Assembly (NCBI RefSeq): GCF_918797505.1
Contig: NC_092802.1
Location: forward strand, 21,473,883-21,537,882
Source: Bemisia tabaci
Lineage: Eukaryota > Arthropoda > Insecta > Hemiptera > Aleyrodidae
DNA length: 64,000 nt
Reading direction: 5' to 3'
A model generated the notes under the pieces. The model made no database searches. It was not told the origin of the DNA and saw only the letters and a list, made by a program, of their open reading frames with translations. Position 1 is the first letter of the stretch. Each line of letters begins with the position of its first letter. This document shows positions 1-10,711 of the stretch, piece by piece. A program made the translations under genes and the position numbers.

Positions 1-686
1 GCAATTCGTTGCACGCAATTTAATACTTCGCCGTGACTTGAACCAGATGCAAAATTCACACCAGAGTCCGGTATTGCCAACTTACTTTTAGATACTACAT
101 TTCCACAGTAGCACATTGCACTAGTAAAAATTGAGGTGATAACCGAGCAATGTTCTCACAGTAAACGATTTCTCTCACTCAAAAATTTACAATAAGACTA
201 TTCTTAAAAAGCACACTTCAAAACGGGAAAAACAGTTTTTGAAACTGCATATGCGTGCAAGCTACTTAACTTGAAAAAGTTTTGAAACAAACAGTTTTTT
301 TACGCTCGGTGACGTGGCATTCAACAGACGATGGAGCACAAGCAACTGCACAAGAACTTACCTAAAACAAACGAGAAAACAAATTTCAATTAGACATGGA
401 TAGTATTATCTTGAAAGAGGAGTAAAATTTATTAAAGCTTCGGTAGAAATATTAAGTTTATTAAAAGAGCATTAAATCCTTTTATTATTTCCACCTAAAT
501 TTTTGCTGCCAAAGGGTCCTTTTTTTAAATCTGTGGGTACAGTTCCTCACACTAAATGCATGAATAACATCTCTAAGCTATATTATAGTTATCTAACTCC
601 CCGTTATCTTCAGAAAAATTCTGCACAACTACGTCACATTTTCAACTGTGCCTTTAAAGAGAGCACGGAGTTTAAGGACGAAAGAG
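1..686. other. AT-rich intergenic sequence, no gene seen
   Basis: I see no recognisable gene, RNA or element here. The longest frame (503-700, 65 codons) has no recognisable domain and its compositional bias matches the AT-rich surroundings, so I treat it as chance. Confidence 0.6.
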
Positions 687-950
687 CATATCGACGGTGA
701 AACTACCAAACCACGTATCTCGGTTTGCGACGTCGCAGACTTCCGGTCATACTTCATTTTTTAAATGAAAAACTACTTAACGTCCAGTCTTGAAAATTTC
801 TTTGATTTTTCCTCTTCGTGCGGAGAAAATTCTGTGAAAATTTCAAGGAATGATATTGATTTGGTCTACTTTAAAAAAATAAAATGCGAGCGTAGATTTT
901 TAAACACCGCAAACGAGATACGTGGTTTGGTAGTTTTATCGTCGATATGA
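687..950. mobile_element. Palindromic MITE, family X
   Basis: About 45 bp at the left end (687-730, containing GGTGAAACTACCAAACCACG) reappears inverted at 908-950. The interior is AT-rich and its 61-codon frame (765-950) runs into the right arm, so it is not a gene. It abuts an H element on the right. The family is unknown to me and no second clear copy is in the window, although 28,080-28,300 has a similar style. Confidence 0.65.
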
Positions 951-954
951 ACCT

Positions 955-1083
955 CTTTCTGCAATAAGAAACTATTATTTCTGGCTCAATTTCGAAACAA
1001 CATACGTACCGTTAGTTTCCCTATGCGGATGAGCTCTTTTACAGGTGAGTTAAAAATAGTCGTTCCTCATTGCGAAAAGTCCA
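955..1083. mobile_element. H-family palindromic element, loop inverted
   Basis: Degenerate arms (CAATAAGAAACTATTATTTC at left, matching inverted sequence at right) surround a loop containing TTAGTTTCCCTATGC. The same loop occurs reverse-complemented in the H copies at 12,491 and 27,222, so this copy is in opposite orientation or has a flipped loop. It lies directly left of a CACTG-A insertion. Confidence 0.55.
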
Positions 1084-1085
1084 TA

Positions 1086-1312
1086 CACTGGGAAAAAAAT
1101 TCTCTTGGATCCTGAGCCCAGACTTTAAAATTTCAGGAGAGGAAATACTCTTGGTTCAATCAGATTTTTGCTAGAATCAAGAGCCAAGCCCCTTTACTTA
1201 AGCGGCTTTCATTTTGAATCAAACGAAAATCCGTTTAAATCAGGAGTATTTTTTTTATTAATTTTTTTAAGATTCTAGACTCTAGGTCCAAGAGATTTTT
1301 TTTTCTACAGGG
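1086..1312. mobile_element. CACTG-A MITE copy 1, TSD TA, loop inverted
   Basis: Starts CACTGGGAAAA, ends CTACAGGG (a decayed CAGTG), and is flanked by TA at 1084-1085 and 1313-1314. The arms carry the family motif GACTCTAG/CTAGAGTC in decayed form. The interior order is the reverse of the common family form, as in the copy at 44,781. No coding capacity. The CMC-superfamily assignment is inferred from CACTG ends plus a 2-bp TSD. Confidence 0.75.
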
Positions 1313-1338
1313 TATCTCAGAGTGTGATTGAGCCCTTG

Positions 1339-1565
1339 CACCGGGAAAAAAAACACATTGGATATAGAGTCTAGACTCTTGAAAACATTGACAAGAAAAA
1401 ATACTCTGGACTCAATCGGATTTTTGCTTGAATCAAAACGAAATCCGCTTAAATTAAGAGGCTGGGCTCTTGATTTAAGCTAGATTCTGATTAAATCAAG
1501 AGTACTTTTTCTTGTCGATGTTTTTAAGAGTCTGGACTCTAGATCCAATGTGTTTTTTTCCTGTG
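1339..1565. mobile_element. CACTG-A MITE copy 2, TSD TG
   Basis: Begins CACCGGGAAAA and ends TTTCCTGTG, flanked by TG at 1337-1338 and 1566-1567. The arms contain TCTAGACTCTTGAAAAC and its inverse. The whole 227-bp unit folds as an imperfect hairpin. It lies only 26 bp from copy 1, which has the opposite loop orientation. Confidence 0.8.
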
Positions 1566-1567
1566 TG

Positions 1568-2069
1568 GGGATAGCTTAGCGACGATTTTCCTTAAGTATT
1601 TGATTCACTTCTAGATTTTTGGCTTTTTCCCCCCTAAATTATCTCCAAAATTGTACAAGTGTGCAGGGTGACACGAGGATCTTAGAAAACGGTGACCGGG
1701 AGGGATGGCGAGGGGAGGGGGAGGGAGGTTGAAGACGAGAGACTGAAGTGAAGGCATGGGAAGAGACGTCTCGCCTGGAAGGTGTTGAGGTTCAGCAATT
1801 GACACCTTCGACACGAAAGCTCGTTTTGTGCCAGGCGTTCGTCCTCCTCCCTGGCTCACACTACCGGAACAAGTTGAGTACATGGTTACAACGAGTCCTA
1901 CACCCCCCGGCTCCCCCCTCTCTGCCCTGAAAAGTCTGGTCGAATCAGACCGCGACTGCGAAACGGAGTCTTTTTTGGCAAGACTAGAAAGCTGCAGTTT
2001 TGCGACGGACAGGACGATGTATGACACGTTCTTGGACTAGTTGCAGTCGTTGGACTCAGTCAGGGGACT
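1568..2069. other. Mixed-composition stretch with overlapping chance frames
   Basis: This stretch is GC-richer than its surroundings. It carries overlapping open frames on both strands (minus 1611-2027, 138 codons; plus 1828-2040, 70 codons). The peptides are proline/serine-rich with no domain I recognise. A decayed exon is possible, but nothing (splice context, motif) supports it. Confidence 0.4.
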
Positions 2070-2135
2070 GATTGTTGAAATTGATAGACAAAGCTATAGA
2101 CAAAGAAGGCAAAAGGTATACGGATCCTATTGGTG

Positions 2136-2358
2136 CAGTGGAAAAAAGAAACACATAGGATCTAGAGTCCAGACTCTATTGACAAGAAAAATGACTCTTG
2201 ATTCAATCAGATTTAAGCTTCAATCAAAAGGAAATCCGCTCAAATTAAGAGGCTTGGTTCTTGATTTAAGCTTAAATCTGATTGAATCTAGAGTATTTTT
2301 TTCTTGTCGATGTTTTTAAGGGTCTGGCCTCAAGATCCGATGTGTTTTTTTTCCAGTG
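2136..2358. mobile_element. CACTG-A MITE copy 3 nested in E, TSD TG
   Basis: Begins CAGTGGAAAA and ends TTTCCAGTG, flanked by TG (2134-2135 and 2359-2360). The uninterrupted E copy at about 55,200 reads CTATTGGTGGAAGC. Removing the insert and one TG restores exactly that sequence, which proves the boundaries and the 2-bp TSD. Confidence 0.9.
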
Positions 2359-2515
2359 TGGAAGCGGGTGGTTCCAATGGACAAAAAAGGTAGGTAATAT
2401 ACTAACTAACGGCAACCCACGAGAAACCCTTCAGTTCGTCCTTCATTTGCTCCCTTAGTCTATGAGAACCACCTATTTCAACCTCTACGATTTCGCTTGT
2501 GTGTATCGCATATAT

Positions 2516-2766
2516 GGATCGCGTTTAGCAAAAAGGAACCAGCGTACAGTGTTGTAAAAATGTTGCTCCTTCATAATTGTCAAAATAAATCTCGCAAAAT
2601 AGCATGTAGTTTTTCCTTCCCACCCAAACATTGTAAATTTTAAAGGAAAATTATCGCGTAAGTTTTAATACTGTACATATGTTGAGTATTTTCAAAAGAA
2701 AAGAAGAAGTTGCACGATTGTGAAATCACTGTAATCGCGCTGGTTCCTTTTTGCTAAATGCGATCT
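2516..2766. mobile_element. F-family MITE copy 1 nested in E
   Basis: The ends GGATCGCGTTTAGCAAAAAG and CTTTTTGCTAAATGCGATC are inverted repeats shared with 7698-7966 and, more diverged, 52,547-52,795. TATAT-like sequence flanks both sides, but the TSD length is ambiguous. Non-coding. Confidence 0.75.
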
Positions 2767-2956
2767 ATATGTCTCTATGGTTACGCACCTTCGCTTTTCT
2801 CTTGTTCTCTCCATCTACATACACACTCCTCTGACCCTCTGATCTCCTAGCTATTTGTCGCTATTTCCATCCCTTTTTCCCCTTGTCCCTACACAACCAA
2901 TAGAATAGCTCCAGGCTCCCTATATCTTTCTTGTCTGTCGCTTTGTCTATGATTTT

Positions 2957-4622
2957 CGAAAATCACCTCGTTGTTAAAGAAGACCTGATAGTCAGACTAG
3001 GGTCAAAGTTGAACAATTACGAACGGACGACACAGATCAACTTTAATACGTTCTAAGATTTGACGTTATTTGCCTATCTTACGTTAACTCACTTTTTCGC
3101 GTTTAAGGAAATGATAGAATCCGAAGGTAATAAGGTATATCAAACATTATACACTTCGAAGTAGTGAAACTTCGTTGATTATTCGAAGCGCTCGGGAGAG
3201 AAGTTGTGGTTTCGCTACCATCACCGCAAAACAAAGGACCTTTCAACGGAACTGAAAGCTTTTGCTGCCTGTGTTGTAAGACAATTTGCATAATCACAGG
3301 CACCTCGGTGTTCCTTTTCGAATCAATTTCGATGAATTTCAAAGCTTTCCTTGGAAATTCGGTGTTACGGTGCAAGAAAATGTAAATAGAGTTCAGGATT
3401 TTGATTTAATTGACATAGCATTCACAAAAGTTGCATCTGTTGCCGAGAAACGCATTTGCGCAAAGTTTGAAGGAGGTTTTGTGAAATACACACCATGCAT
3501 GCTTTTCAATAAGACTATTAACAGATTTCAGTTAGAACTAATGTTTTAATGGAATTATGTTTGTAGCGTCACCTTTTGTCACCATACCCACGACGAAAAC
3601 AGAAGACCCTATTGGTGGTACAACAAAACACGAGAAAGTAAAGAACAGCTTCTAGATTTGTAGTTTTGCAAACTTGCAGAAATTTAAACTAGATTTAGCC
3701 CAGCCGCATTTAACAGTATAAAAATACAAGGTTTAAATATGTGGCATTTTGCATGGTTCCGCTTTACCTTTCCAAAGATGAGAAAATATTTGGTAAAAGG
3801 AGCTATTAAGTTTGCGATGTTTCTTAAACTGTCTAACTTGGTTCTACATTACATACTCCTGACATATCCGAAACCTCAGACAGAAATAATATAAATAATA
3901 GTTATAAACCACATGATTGCGATTATAAAAACAAAAGAGAAAAAATTAGTATTTAAAAAAAATAAACACCATTATAAAAATGGTAAAACTTCCAACAAGG
4001 ATCCTATTAATAATCAACCAAACTGGATTAAAGAATCTAAATCTATTTCTACATATGTATATATGACTTCATTCTAGCTACTATCAATGTTGTTACGTAG
4101 CTACAATAAAGATAACTTCCCTGAGTTCCCTGAATATATCATCGTCAAATTAAGTTTTCTCAATATAAGTATTCTCACGTAAAATTATTCAAACGCAGCA
4201 ATCAAGACGGAGTTCTCTCCAATTTTACTATCCGCGCAAGGTTTCATAGGTTCAAAACTCACTGTTGTTTGAAACGAATCGAGCAAGAAGACGAAATTGC
4301 CAGAGGCATCGGTATTACATGTTTAAGGCAGGGCGTGTCGGTGAAAAGACGTGGAGGGAACCAAATGACCAACCTCAAGCTCTAATGATGACGGACCCGC
4401 GAATAAAAAACAAGCATTTTGAAGGATGCTCAAGAGCTAGTTAAAAAATTCAACTGTTGCGTGCGCCTGATGAATTTGAGGGAAGAGCCCGCCTCGGATC
4501 CAAGAGCTGCTCAGAAATTGGATACAACACGCTATTCCTTGCCTCGTCCACCGGTTTGCTGCCTAGCAAGGTTGTGAAATTAGACAAAAGCAAGCTAGAG
4601 CCACATTATTTATGGTAGAATG
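2957..4622. other. Intergenic DNA, no gene or repeat recognised
   Basis: AT-rich unique-looking sequence. The frames at 3103-3375 (minus) and 3286-3549 (plus) overlap each other on opposite strands and show no domain. I see no RNA gene, microsatellite or family member. Confidence 0.5.
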
Positions 4623-5106
4623 CTGCCGCACTGGAAAAAAAAAACACATTGGATCTAGAGTCCAGACTCTTGAAAACATTGACAAGAAAAAGTAGTCTTG
4701 ATTCAATCAGATTTTTCCTTGAATCAAAAGGGAATCCGCTCAAATTAAGAGGCTTGCTTCTTGATTTAAGCAAAAATCCGATTGAATCAAGAGTACTTTT
4801 TCTTGTCGATGTTTTTAAGAGTCTGGACTCTAGATCCAAAGTGTTTTTTTTTTCAGTGCGTGCTAAGGAAGAACGCCCTATGAACCTTCCGGCGTTGCCA
4901 AAGTTTCTTTGGTAAATCATGAATATTCAAGAATATTTTGTATACATTTTTCTCTCAATTTTTCCAAAAACTCTGTTCGCAATTTTACCTGCAGTTCTTG
5001 AAAATTCCTCGAAAAATATTCATAACTTTCCTTAAAAGTAAACATTTTATCAAAGGAAATTTGGCAACTCTTGAATGTACATACGGCATTTGCCTCAGTA
5101 CAGCAG
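4623..5106. mobile_element. B-family MITE copy 1, interrupted by CACTG-A
   Basis: The left terminus CTGCCG is separated from its continuation TGCTAAGGAAGAACGCC by a CACTG-A insertion (4629-4858). The rest runs to a decayed right terminus near 5106. Without the insert the element is about 253 bp, as in other copies. The flanks AATG/AATA are compatible with a decayed 4-bp TSD. Confidence 0.8.
4629..4858. mobile_element. CACTG-A MITE copy 4 nested in B, TSD CG
   Basis: CACTGGAAAA to TTTCAGTG, flanked by CG at 4627-4628 and 4859-4860. Deleting the element plus one CG restores the B terminus CTGCCGTGCTAAGG. Near-full palindrome. The frames on both strands (about 88-104 codons) are simply the two strands of the hairpin. 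Confidence 0.92.
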
Positions 5107-5877
5107 AATAGCTGCACGGAGACAAAAGTCAACCCAAAAAAATTTTCGGGGAGAAGAAACCATTCGCTTTAACCACCGGCAGGTTTGTTACTTTACTCTT
5201 CGTCTCCATGCACTTTACCAATGGGGATTAAGTGATCGAGGCGATGCACTTGATGACGAAATGAAGAGCAGCTATCTGGCAACGGCGCCTTCTCAAATCA
5301 TAATTTCAAATCGATCTTTTTTATCACCTCCGCGGATTAAACTAAATCCACCAGCCTTTCGTATCAACTTACAAATAAAATCGGAGATTTTCTGGCGCCT
5401 GGCTCCGTCATTATCCAACGAGGCGCCATTCTCGCACATTCAAACGCCATAAAAAGTCAGCCGGCATTTCCAACCGCGCACCTGGGGAAAGCGTGGAAAA
5501 TTCGACTCAATTTGCATGGTAAAACACTGCAGTGAACGATGCGGGTGCTGAATTTGCATATATTTTCGGGACTTACTCCTTACGACCTTACAAAGAAACG
5601 CGGAGATGCATGATAGAGAACTAAGTTTTTTTTCTGTTATTTAGTGGCTTTGTGTCAAACACCTGCAGCCAAGAGAACTAAGTTAAACACAGTCTTTTCC
5701 AGCTCCTCTGGCAATAGCAGTAGGTTTTCCTCCTGACTACTAAATTAATATACAAAAATTTTAGAGACCCTGCTATTAGTGCTATCTTCCCTACTGCGTG
5801 AAAGGTATTAACAGAAGCTGGCGTTTGGGTTCGCCTAAGAAAAACTTTTATGTTCTCATCGTACTTTATTTACCGTT
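5107..5877. other. Intergenic DNA, possible chance ORF
   Basis: A plus-strand frame at 5075-5452 (125 codons) begins inside the B element and continues into unique DNA. The peptide is basic and has no recognisable motif. I do not call it a gene. Nothing else is recognised here. Confidence 0.45.
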
Positions 5878-6102
5878 CACTGGAAAAAATAGTCGCTTGG
5901 ATCTAGAGTCCAGACTCTTGAAAACAATGAAAAGAAAAAATACTCTTGATTCAATCGGATTTTTGCTTGAATTAATAGGAAATCCGCTTAGATTAAGACG
6001 CTTGGTTCTTGATAAGCAAAAATCCGATTAAATCAAGAGTATTTTTTCTTGTCAATGTTTTTAAGAGTCTGGACTCTAGATCCAAGCGACTTTTTTCCAG
6101 TG
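5878..6102. mobile_element. CACTG-A MITE copy 5, TSD TT
   Basis: CACTGGAAAA to TTTCCAGTG with TT on both sides (5876-5877, 6103-6104). Arms contain GGATCTAGAGTCCAGACTC and its inverse. The loop is in the common orientation, with a small deletion. Confidence 0.88.
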
Positions 6103-6224
6103 TTCGAAGAGCTTGTCAACGAATCTTTATGAACACTTCAAAAACTCCATCCTGCTGACACAGATGGGAAATCTCTCAGCAGAATGTAGATTTTGCACGA
6201 AAAAGTGTTGGATTGTTGCATCTG

Positions 6225-6476
6225 ACACTCTGAGAATGCTTAATGAGCTTCCTCTGCAGTAATTTTCAGACTTTTTTCTGAACTTGGAAATCGAATAAAA
6301 ATAGATTTAAAAGCTAGAAAAGCAGCCGCCTTGTGACGTCATCCGGCAGCATTTCTCGTTTAAACGCATATTTTTCAGCAGATTAGGTAATTTGGTCATG
6401 CCTCCGATAATAATTATTCATTTTAGAAACCAAGGCTAATCTCATGCTCAGTTGATAGTTTCTTCTGGAACATGAA
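6225..6476. repeat. Y repeat copy 1
   Basis: Shares order and sequence with 37,969-38,220: GAGARTGCTTAATGA near the start, CTTTGTGACGTCATC-like core, a region of the type CCTCCRATAATWATT, and an ACATGAAA end. Ends are not resolved. Non-coding, class unknown. Confidence 0.6.
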
Positions 6477-6682
6477 AATAAAAAAATTCCACACACATGC
6501 AAATTCTCTAATGTGTAATAGGATGCACGGAAATTCTTACAAAATGTCCTAAAATCCAGAAACGATCAATCGATCGATCGACTATCGAATCATTTTCCAA
6601 AGTGTCGAACATCTGCCTTAAATTCATCACCTTTTCCCATTCAGGGCTCTGACAGATTGCATCCGAGGATATGCAATGGCGT

Positions 6683-6845
6683 CAGTGGCAACGCGTGAAT
6701 GAACGATTATCCATATTTCTCCATTTGAAGCTTTAGTGAAGAATCGATTATTGAGGAGGTCGTTGCGTACAACCTGTTTTCGATCCTTTTCCATAGGTTT
6801 AAACGGCAGATTAATCGATATATCGCCAAGCACGCCACGCCACTG
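6683..6845. mobile_element. hAT-L MITE copy 1
   Basis: Starts CAGTGGCAACGCG, ends CACGCCACGCCACTG. Internal landmarks GAATCGATTATTGAGG and GATCCTTTTCCATAGGT match other L copies. The flanks AATGGCGT and AATGGAGC agree at 6 of 8 positions, consistent with an aged 8-bp duplication. Confidence 0.8.
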
Positions 6846-6895
6846 AATGGAGCGAAAATGCAACGCGGCCTTGCATCAATATCCTCCTGCGTGCT

Positions 6896-7147
6896 CTGCC
6901 GTGCTAAGGAAAAACGCCGTATGAACATTCGAGACTTGCCAAATTTCCTTGGATGTAATGTTTATTTTCGAGTATAATTCCGAATATTTTTCCTTGAAAT
7001 TTTCAGACACTTAGATTAAATTACGAACAAAATAATCTGAGAAACTGGTGGGAAAATATTCAAAAAATTTCCTGAAAATTAGTGATTTCCCCGAGGAAAT
7101 TTGGCAACGCCTGAAGGTTCATGCGGCGTTTTTCCTTAGCACGGCAG
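6896..7147. mobile_element. B-family MITE copy 2
   Basis: CTGCCGTGCTAAGGAAAAAC at left, and the inverse ending in CTTAGCACGGCAG at right, 252 bp. Flanks TGCT/AGCT match at 3 of 4 positions. Interior AT-rich, no coding capacity. Confidence 0.85.
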
Positions 7148-7247
7148 AGCTGCTACATCTCGAAGGAGGAGCGGTGTTTGAGGCGTAAGTGTTTGCTTTC
7201 CTCTGTTTGGAGACGGATTAGCCCGTCCCGCTCCGTCCGCGGAGGAG

Positions 7248-7411
7248 CAGTGGCGTGGCGTGCTTTGCGATATATCGATTGATCAGCCATTTAAACCTAT
7301 CAAAAAGTATCGATAAACAGGGTGTTCGCGGCGAACACCTTAATAATCGATTATTTACCCCAGCTTCAAATGGGGAAATATCGATAGATCGCAAAGCACG
7401 CCACGCCACTG
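7248..7411. mobile_element. hAT-L MITE copy 2, perfect 8-bp TSD
   Basis: CAGTGGCGTGGCGTGCTTTG to its inverse ending CGCCACTG. CGGAGGAG flanks both sides (7240-7247 and 7412-7419). CAGTG-type ends with an 8-bp TSD are diagnostic of the hAT superfamily. 164 bp, non-autonomous. Confidence 0.92.
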
Positions 7412-7461
7412 CGGAGGAGCCCTCTCCAAGCGCCAGATTGCATCAAGCCTGCCCGACATTT

Positions 7462-7583
7462 GAACGTATTTCTGCCAAACGGTACTATGTGCATCAAGAC
7501 ATGAGCCCTGATACCCATAAGAGTAAATGCATACCAGGGCTCACGTCATACTGCACATAGTTCCGTTCGGCAGAAATACGTCC
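7462..7583. mobile_element. N-family MITE copy 1, TSD ATTT
   Basis: GAACGTATTTCTGCC to GGCAGAAATACGTCC, flanked by ATTT (7458-7461, 7584-7587). The inner arms end TGAGCCCTG/CAGGGCTCA. The loop orientation is the minority form (ACCCATAAGA reads left to right). Confidence 0.88.
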
Positions 7584-7697
7584 ATTTCGTACTCCTGCCT
7601 CCTTGCATCCTGCATCCTTCCTTAAAGTTCTGATTTACGTAACACGTGTCATGATTTCCTTGCACTTCAGGACGGGGGAATGACTGGGCTTATTATT

Positions 7698-7966
7698 GGA
7701 TCGCATTTTTAGCAAAAAAGAACCAGCGCGATTACAGTGTTTTCAAAATTGTTCAAATTCTCTTCCTCTTCTAAAAGTACTTCATATATGTGCAATGTGC
7801 ACTTTTAAAATGTACACGATTATTTTCATTTAAAATTAACAATTTTTTGGTTGGAAGCCAAAACTGTTTGCGATTCTTGGAGATTTTTTAGATAATTATT
7901 ATGAAGCAGCAGCAACATTTTTATAACACTATCTTTGCGCTGGTTCCTTTTTGCTAAATACGATCC
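7698..7966. mobile_element. F-family MITE copy 2
   Basis: GGATCGCATTTTTAGCAAAA to CTTTTTGCTAAATACGATCC, with inner GAACCAGCGCG and its inverse. Same ends as 2516-2766. The interior is diverged and palindromic only at the ends. Confidence 0.78.
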
Positions 7967-9660
7967 AATTCGTTGTTTCCCCCACGATGTTACCTTTCCA
8001 TGTTGCCAAAGTTCCTCTCGCAAATCGCATTTTTAGTTGAAGAATCTTGGGCTTTTCTCACTAAAATTTTACTGATTTTCACCTGGTCTTGTGCAAAAAT
8101 CAGAAAATTTTGGATAAAAATCGCATTCGTACACTCTTATAAAAAAATCGAATTGTTATTGAGTCGTTAAGAAAGATTCTATTTCTTATAACGCGTTTCA
8201 TTATTAAATTACGATTTTTAAATACCTTTTTCACTGCGATATGCGATATGCTCTTTCTTCGTCGGCCATTACATGCAATTCAATAAAGACTAATAGAAAA
8301 ATTCTGATGTCATTTTCACGGCACGTCTCTTTATCCGGATTGTTAGCGACTGGGGACTGAGGACTCGTAGAAAAAAGAACAATCGCGATGTACAAGCACT
8401 GCAAACGGCTCCGGAGAACGCCCGAAAACATGTTTTTAAAAATACGGATAAGCAAACGTGGGAGTGGGGGCGGCGGTAAGGGGGGAGGATGGTAAGGGGT
8501 GGGGACGCTAAGGGGGTGGCGTAAAACACGGACAAATTGAATGAAGACTGCTCAGTGCTCGGGAGATGTCTCGATTTGGTTCAAACACGGAAAGGACCAG
8601 GAAATAAAAACATGGAGTCCGGAGTGCGCTTTCCCCCTCCCCCCACTTCCCTTTTTATTCTTTCGTTGTGAATAAACAATGACGAATTGGGCCGCGAGAC
8701 GCGAAAACCTAGAGCTGCTTCGAGGATTTTGCGCTCGCCAATTTTCAGGGAAATTAAAAGTGGAAAATAAAATAATCATGCACGTTGTAATCATTTTGTA
8801 TTCTGCTGCCACAATCGGTAGAAAGAAGACTATGAGTTATTGACTGTGTGTGAGTTATTGACTGTGTGTGAGTTGGAGACTGTGAGGGTGTGATTTCCTT
8901 TGTTATTTTATTTCATCATGTAATTTGTGTTTCAAATTCTTCATTAATTGTACTCAAGATATTCATGTTCATGTATTTCAAATTTTCGTTTTTTTTTCGC
9001 TCTCTCTCTTTTCTATTATTATCAGTTGTTTTAATTTTAAGGTGGCATTTATGTACATGAATTGTAAATAAATAAAAAAGTAAATAAATAAATGTTTTAC
9101 TTTTTAAATAAAAAAATATCTTATATTACCTTATCTTAGTTGGCATGCCAAGGAGAGAGCTACGTAAATAGTTTGTATTCGATTATGCTCATCAAATGTG
9201 GATACAACGAAGCTCAATTATATTTTTGTAGTTTTAAGGGGAAAAATTTGGCGTTTTGAAACATTTTGCCACTAAGTATACCGAAAATTAGGGGAGAAAC
9301 TTGGGCGCTACTCCAACCAAATTATTTTAAACTGAAATTAAATATAATCAGCGGTTTTAAAAGGTTGCAATGGTTACACTTTTTTAATTGTGGACATCGT
9401 TGGCTTATTTAGGATTGTGATGGTATCCGAAGTATGATGAATTTCACGTTGAAATGGAACAGACTGACGATGAGTGAACTGAGCACGAGAACATACTCGG
9501 TTTCTAAATTAGACAGTTGTTGTGAGAGTGATTAAGACAAAACGATCTAACCTGCTAGAATAAAATTATCTCTTGTCAAAAAAAGCACCGCTCAGTGATG
9601 TCACAATGCGGTGAATGATTTCAATTTCACGTCTGTTTTACTGTACCTATAGAGCACGGA
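7967..9660. other. Intergenic DNA with a short tandem repeat
   Basis: No gene is recognised. It includes G-rich (8460-8520) and C-rich patches and AT-rich tracts (9050-9110). Frames at 8231-8812 on the minus strand overlap in different phases without domains. An 18-bp tandem lies at 8831-8885 (separate entry). Confidence 0.5.
8831..8885. repeat. Tandem repeat, 18-bp unit
   Basis: The unit TGAGTTATTGACTGTGTG occurs about 2.5 times, ending in a diverged TGAGTTGGAGACTGTGAG. Confidence 0.85.
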
Positions 9661-10043
9661 AAAGGTTAAGCGTTGGTGACGGGGCAAAGATACAACTATT
9701 CGTGCTTGATGGATGTCCGTCTTGTATCTGCAAAATTGAAGGCGCGGTGACGCAAGACGTACAATCGCAAAGCCCCGTACTATGCTGCTATTGAGGTGTC
9801 GCTTGGATTCAGGAGAAAAGTTAAATAAAAAACGAAGACGTATTAATCAAGTCGATCTTCGGCGGAGTTGCCCACGTAACCTCCTCAATACACCGCTACA
9901 AATGAGATCACAATATATGGAAATTAAGCATTGGAAAGGACGCACGTTGATGAAGGCGCGGAGATACAACTATTCGTGTTTGATGGATGTCCAAGTTGCG
10001 TCCGCAAAATTGAAGGCACGATGGCTGGCCGCGTGATTCGAAA
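9661..10043. repeat. J tandem repeat units, left of K
   Basis: GATACAACTATTCGTG..TTGATGGATGTCC..TTG occurs at about 9690 and again at about 9964 (period about 274 bp), each followed by GCAAAATTGAAGGC. A third unit follows K at 10,606. Plus-strand frames through it are not conserved as proteins. Homologous units lie at 25.66-25.96 kb and, more diverged, at 41.17-41.74 kb. Confidence 0.7.
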
Positions 10044-10596
10044 TGGACCACTAGACAAGGTACGAATTTAAGCAATCTGATACATGTTTCTTAACCAGAA
10101 TTTCGCGTAGAACATGATTTGCGCAACGAAACTAACTGAAAACAACTCCTAACGGAGATATTAACATTTTTATTTCACATTGGTTACGAGGAATTTGAAC
10201 TGCCCGCTCACAAGAAACTCAAAAATCTACGTGAGTCAAATCGCGCACTACAACGGTTTCAGCAAGCTACTCAATCGAACAATGTTCATTTCCCACCATG
10301 TGTTGTTCAAACTATTAGCAATTTGCTATAACTGAGTCAAAGCGTCAAGACTGAGGTTGCCAGATTTTTTTTATCGCAGAGGCGTTCATGATAACGTTTG
10401 GCGCGCGATGTGAATCACGTAGAGCATTGAGTTTTCATGAGCGGGTGGTTTGAATTCACGCATTAAAAATCATTAAATATCTTCGTAAGGTATTAATTTT
10501 GGTAATTTTCGTTGTGTCCGTCGTGTTTTAGGTGAAATTTTGGTGAAGAAACATGCATCGGAATGCTGAAATTCGTACCTTGTCTAATGGTCCATT
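10042..10596. mobile_element. K-family palindromic element copy 1, inserted in J
   Basis: Ends AATGGACCACTAGACAAGG and the inverse with TGGTCCATT. The 550-bp body is an imperfect palindrome. J sequence resumes directly on its right (TTAAGCACCGGAAAGGACGC), so K interrupted a J array. The orientation is opposite to copies 2 and 3. The left half carries a peptide-coding stretch (10,183-10,340) also seen in copy 3, here ended by a stop. Confidence 0.85.
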
Positions 10597-10711
10597 AAGC
10601 ACCGGAAAGGACGCACGTTGATGACGGCGCGGAGATACAAATATTCGTGTTTGATGGATGTCCGTGTTGCGTCCGCAAAATTGAAGGCGCGATGGCTGGC
10701 CGCGTGATCGG
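10597..10711. repeat. J repeat unit, right of K
   Basis: ACCGGAAAGGACGCACGTTG through GCGCGATGGCTGGCCGCG, the continuation of the J array interrupted by K. Sequence nearly identical to the unit at 9940-10,036. Confidence 0.75.

Larger units (their letters stand above)
2070..2956. mobile_element. E-family MITE copy 1, interrupted by two other elements
   Basis: The left end GATTGTTGAAATTGATAGAC and the inverted right end (...CTTTGTCTAT near 2950) match the uninterrupted E copy at 55,137-55,391, which is only about 255 bp. The excess length is explained by a CACTG-A element (2136-2358) and an F element (2516-2766). E is therefore older than both insertions. Confidence 0.75.
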
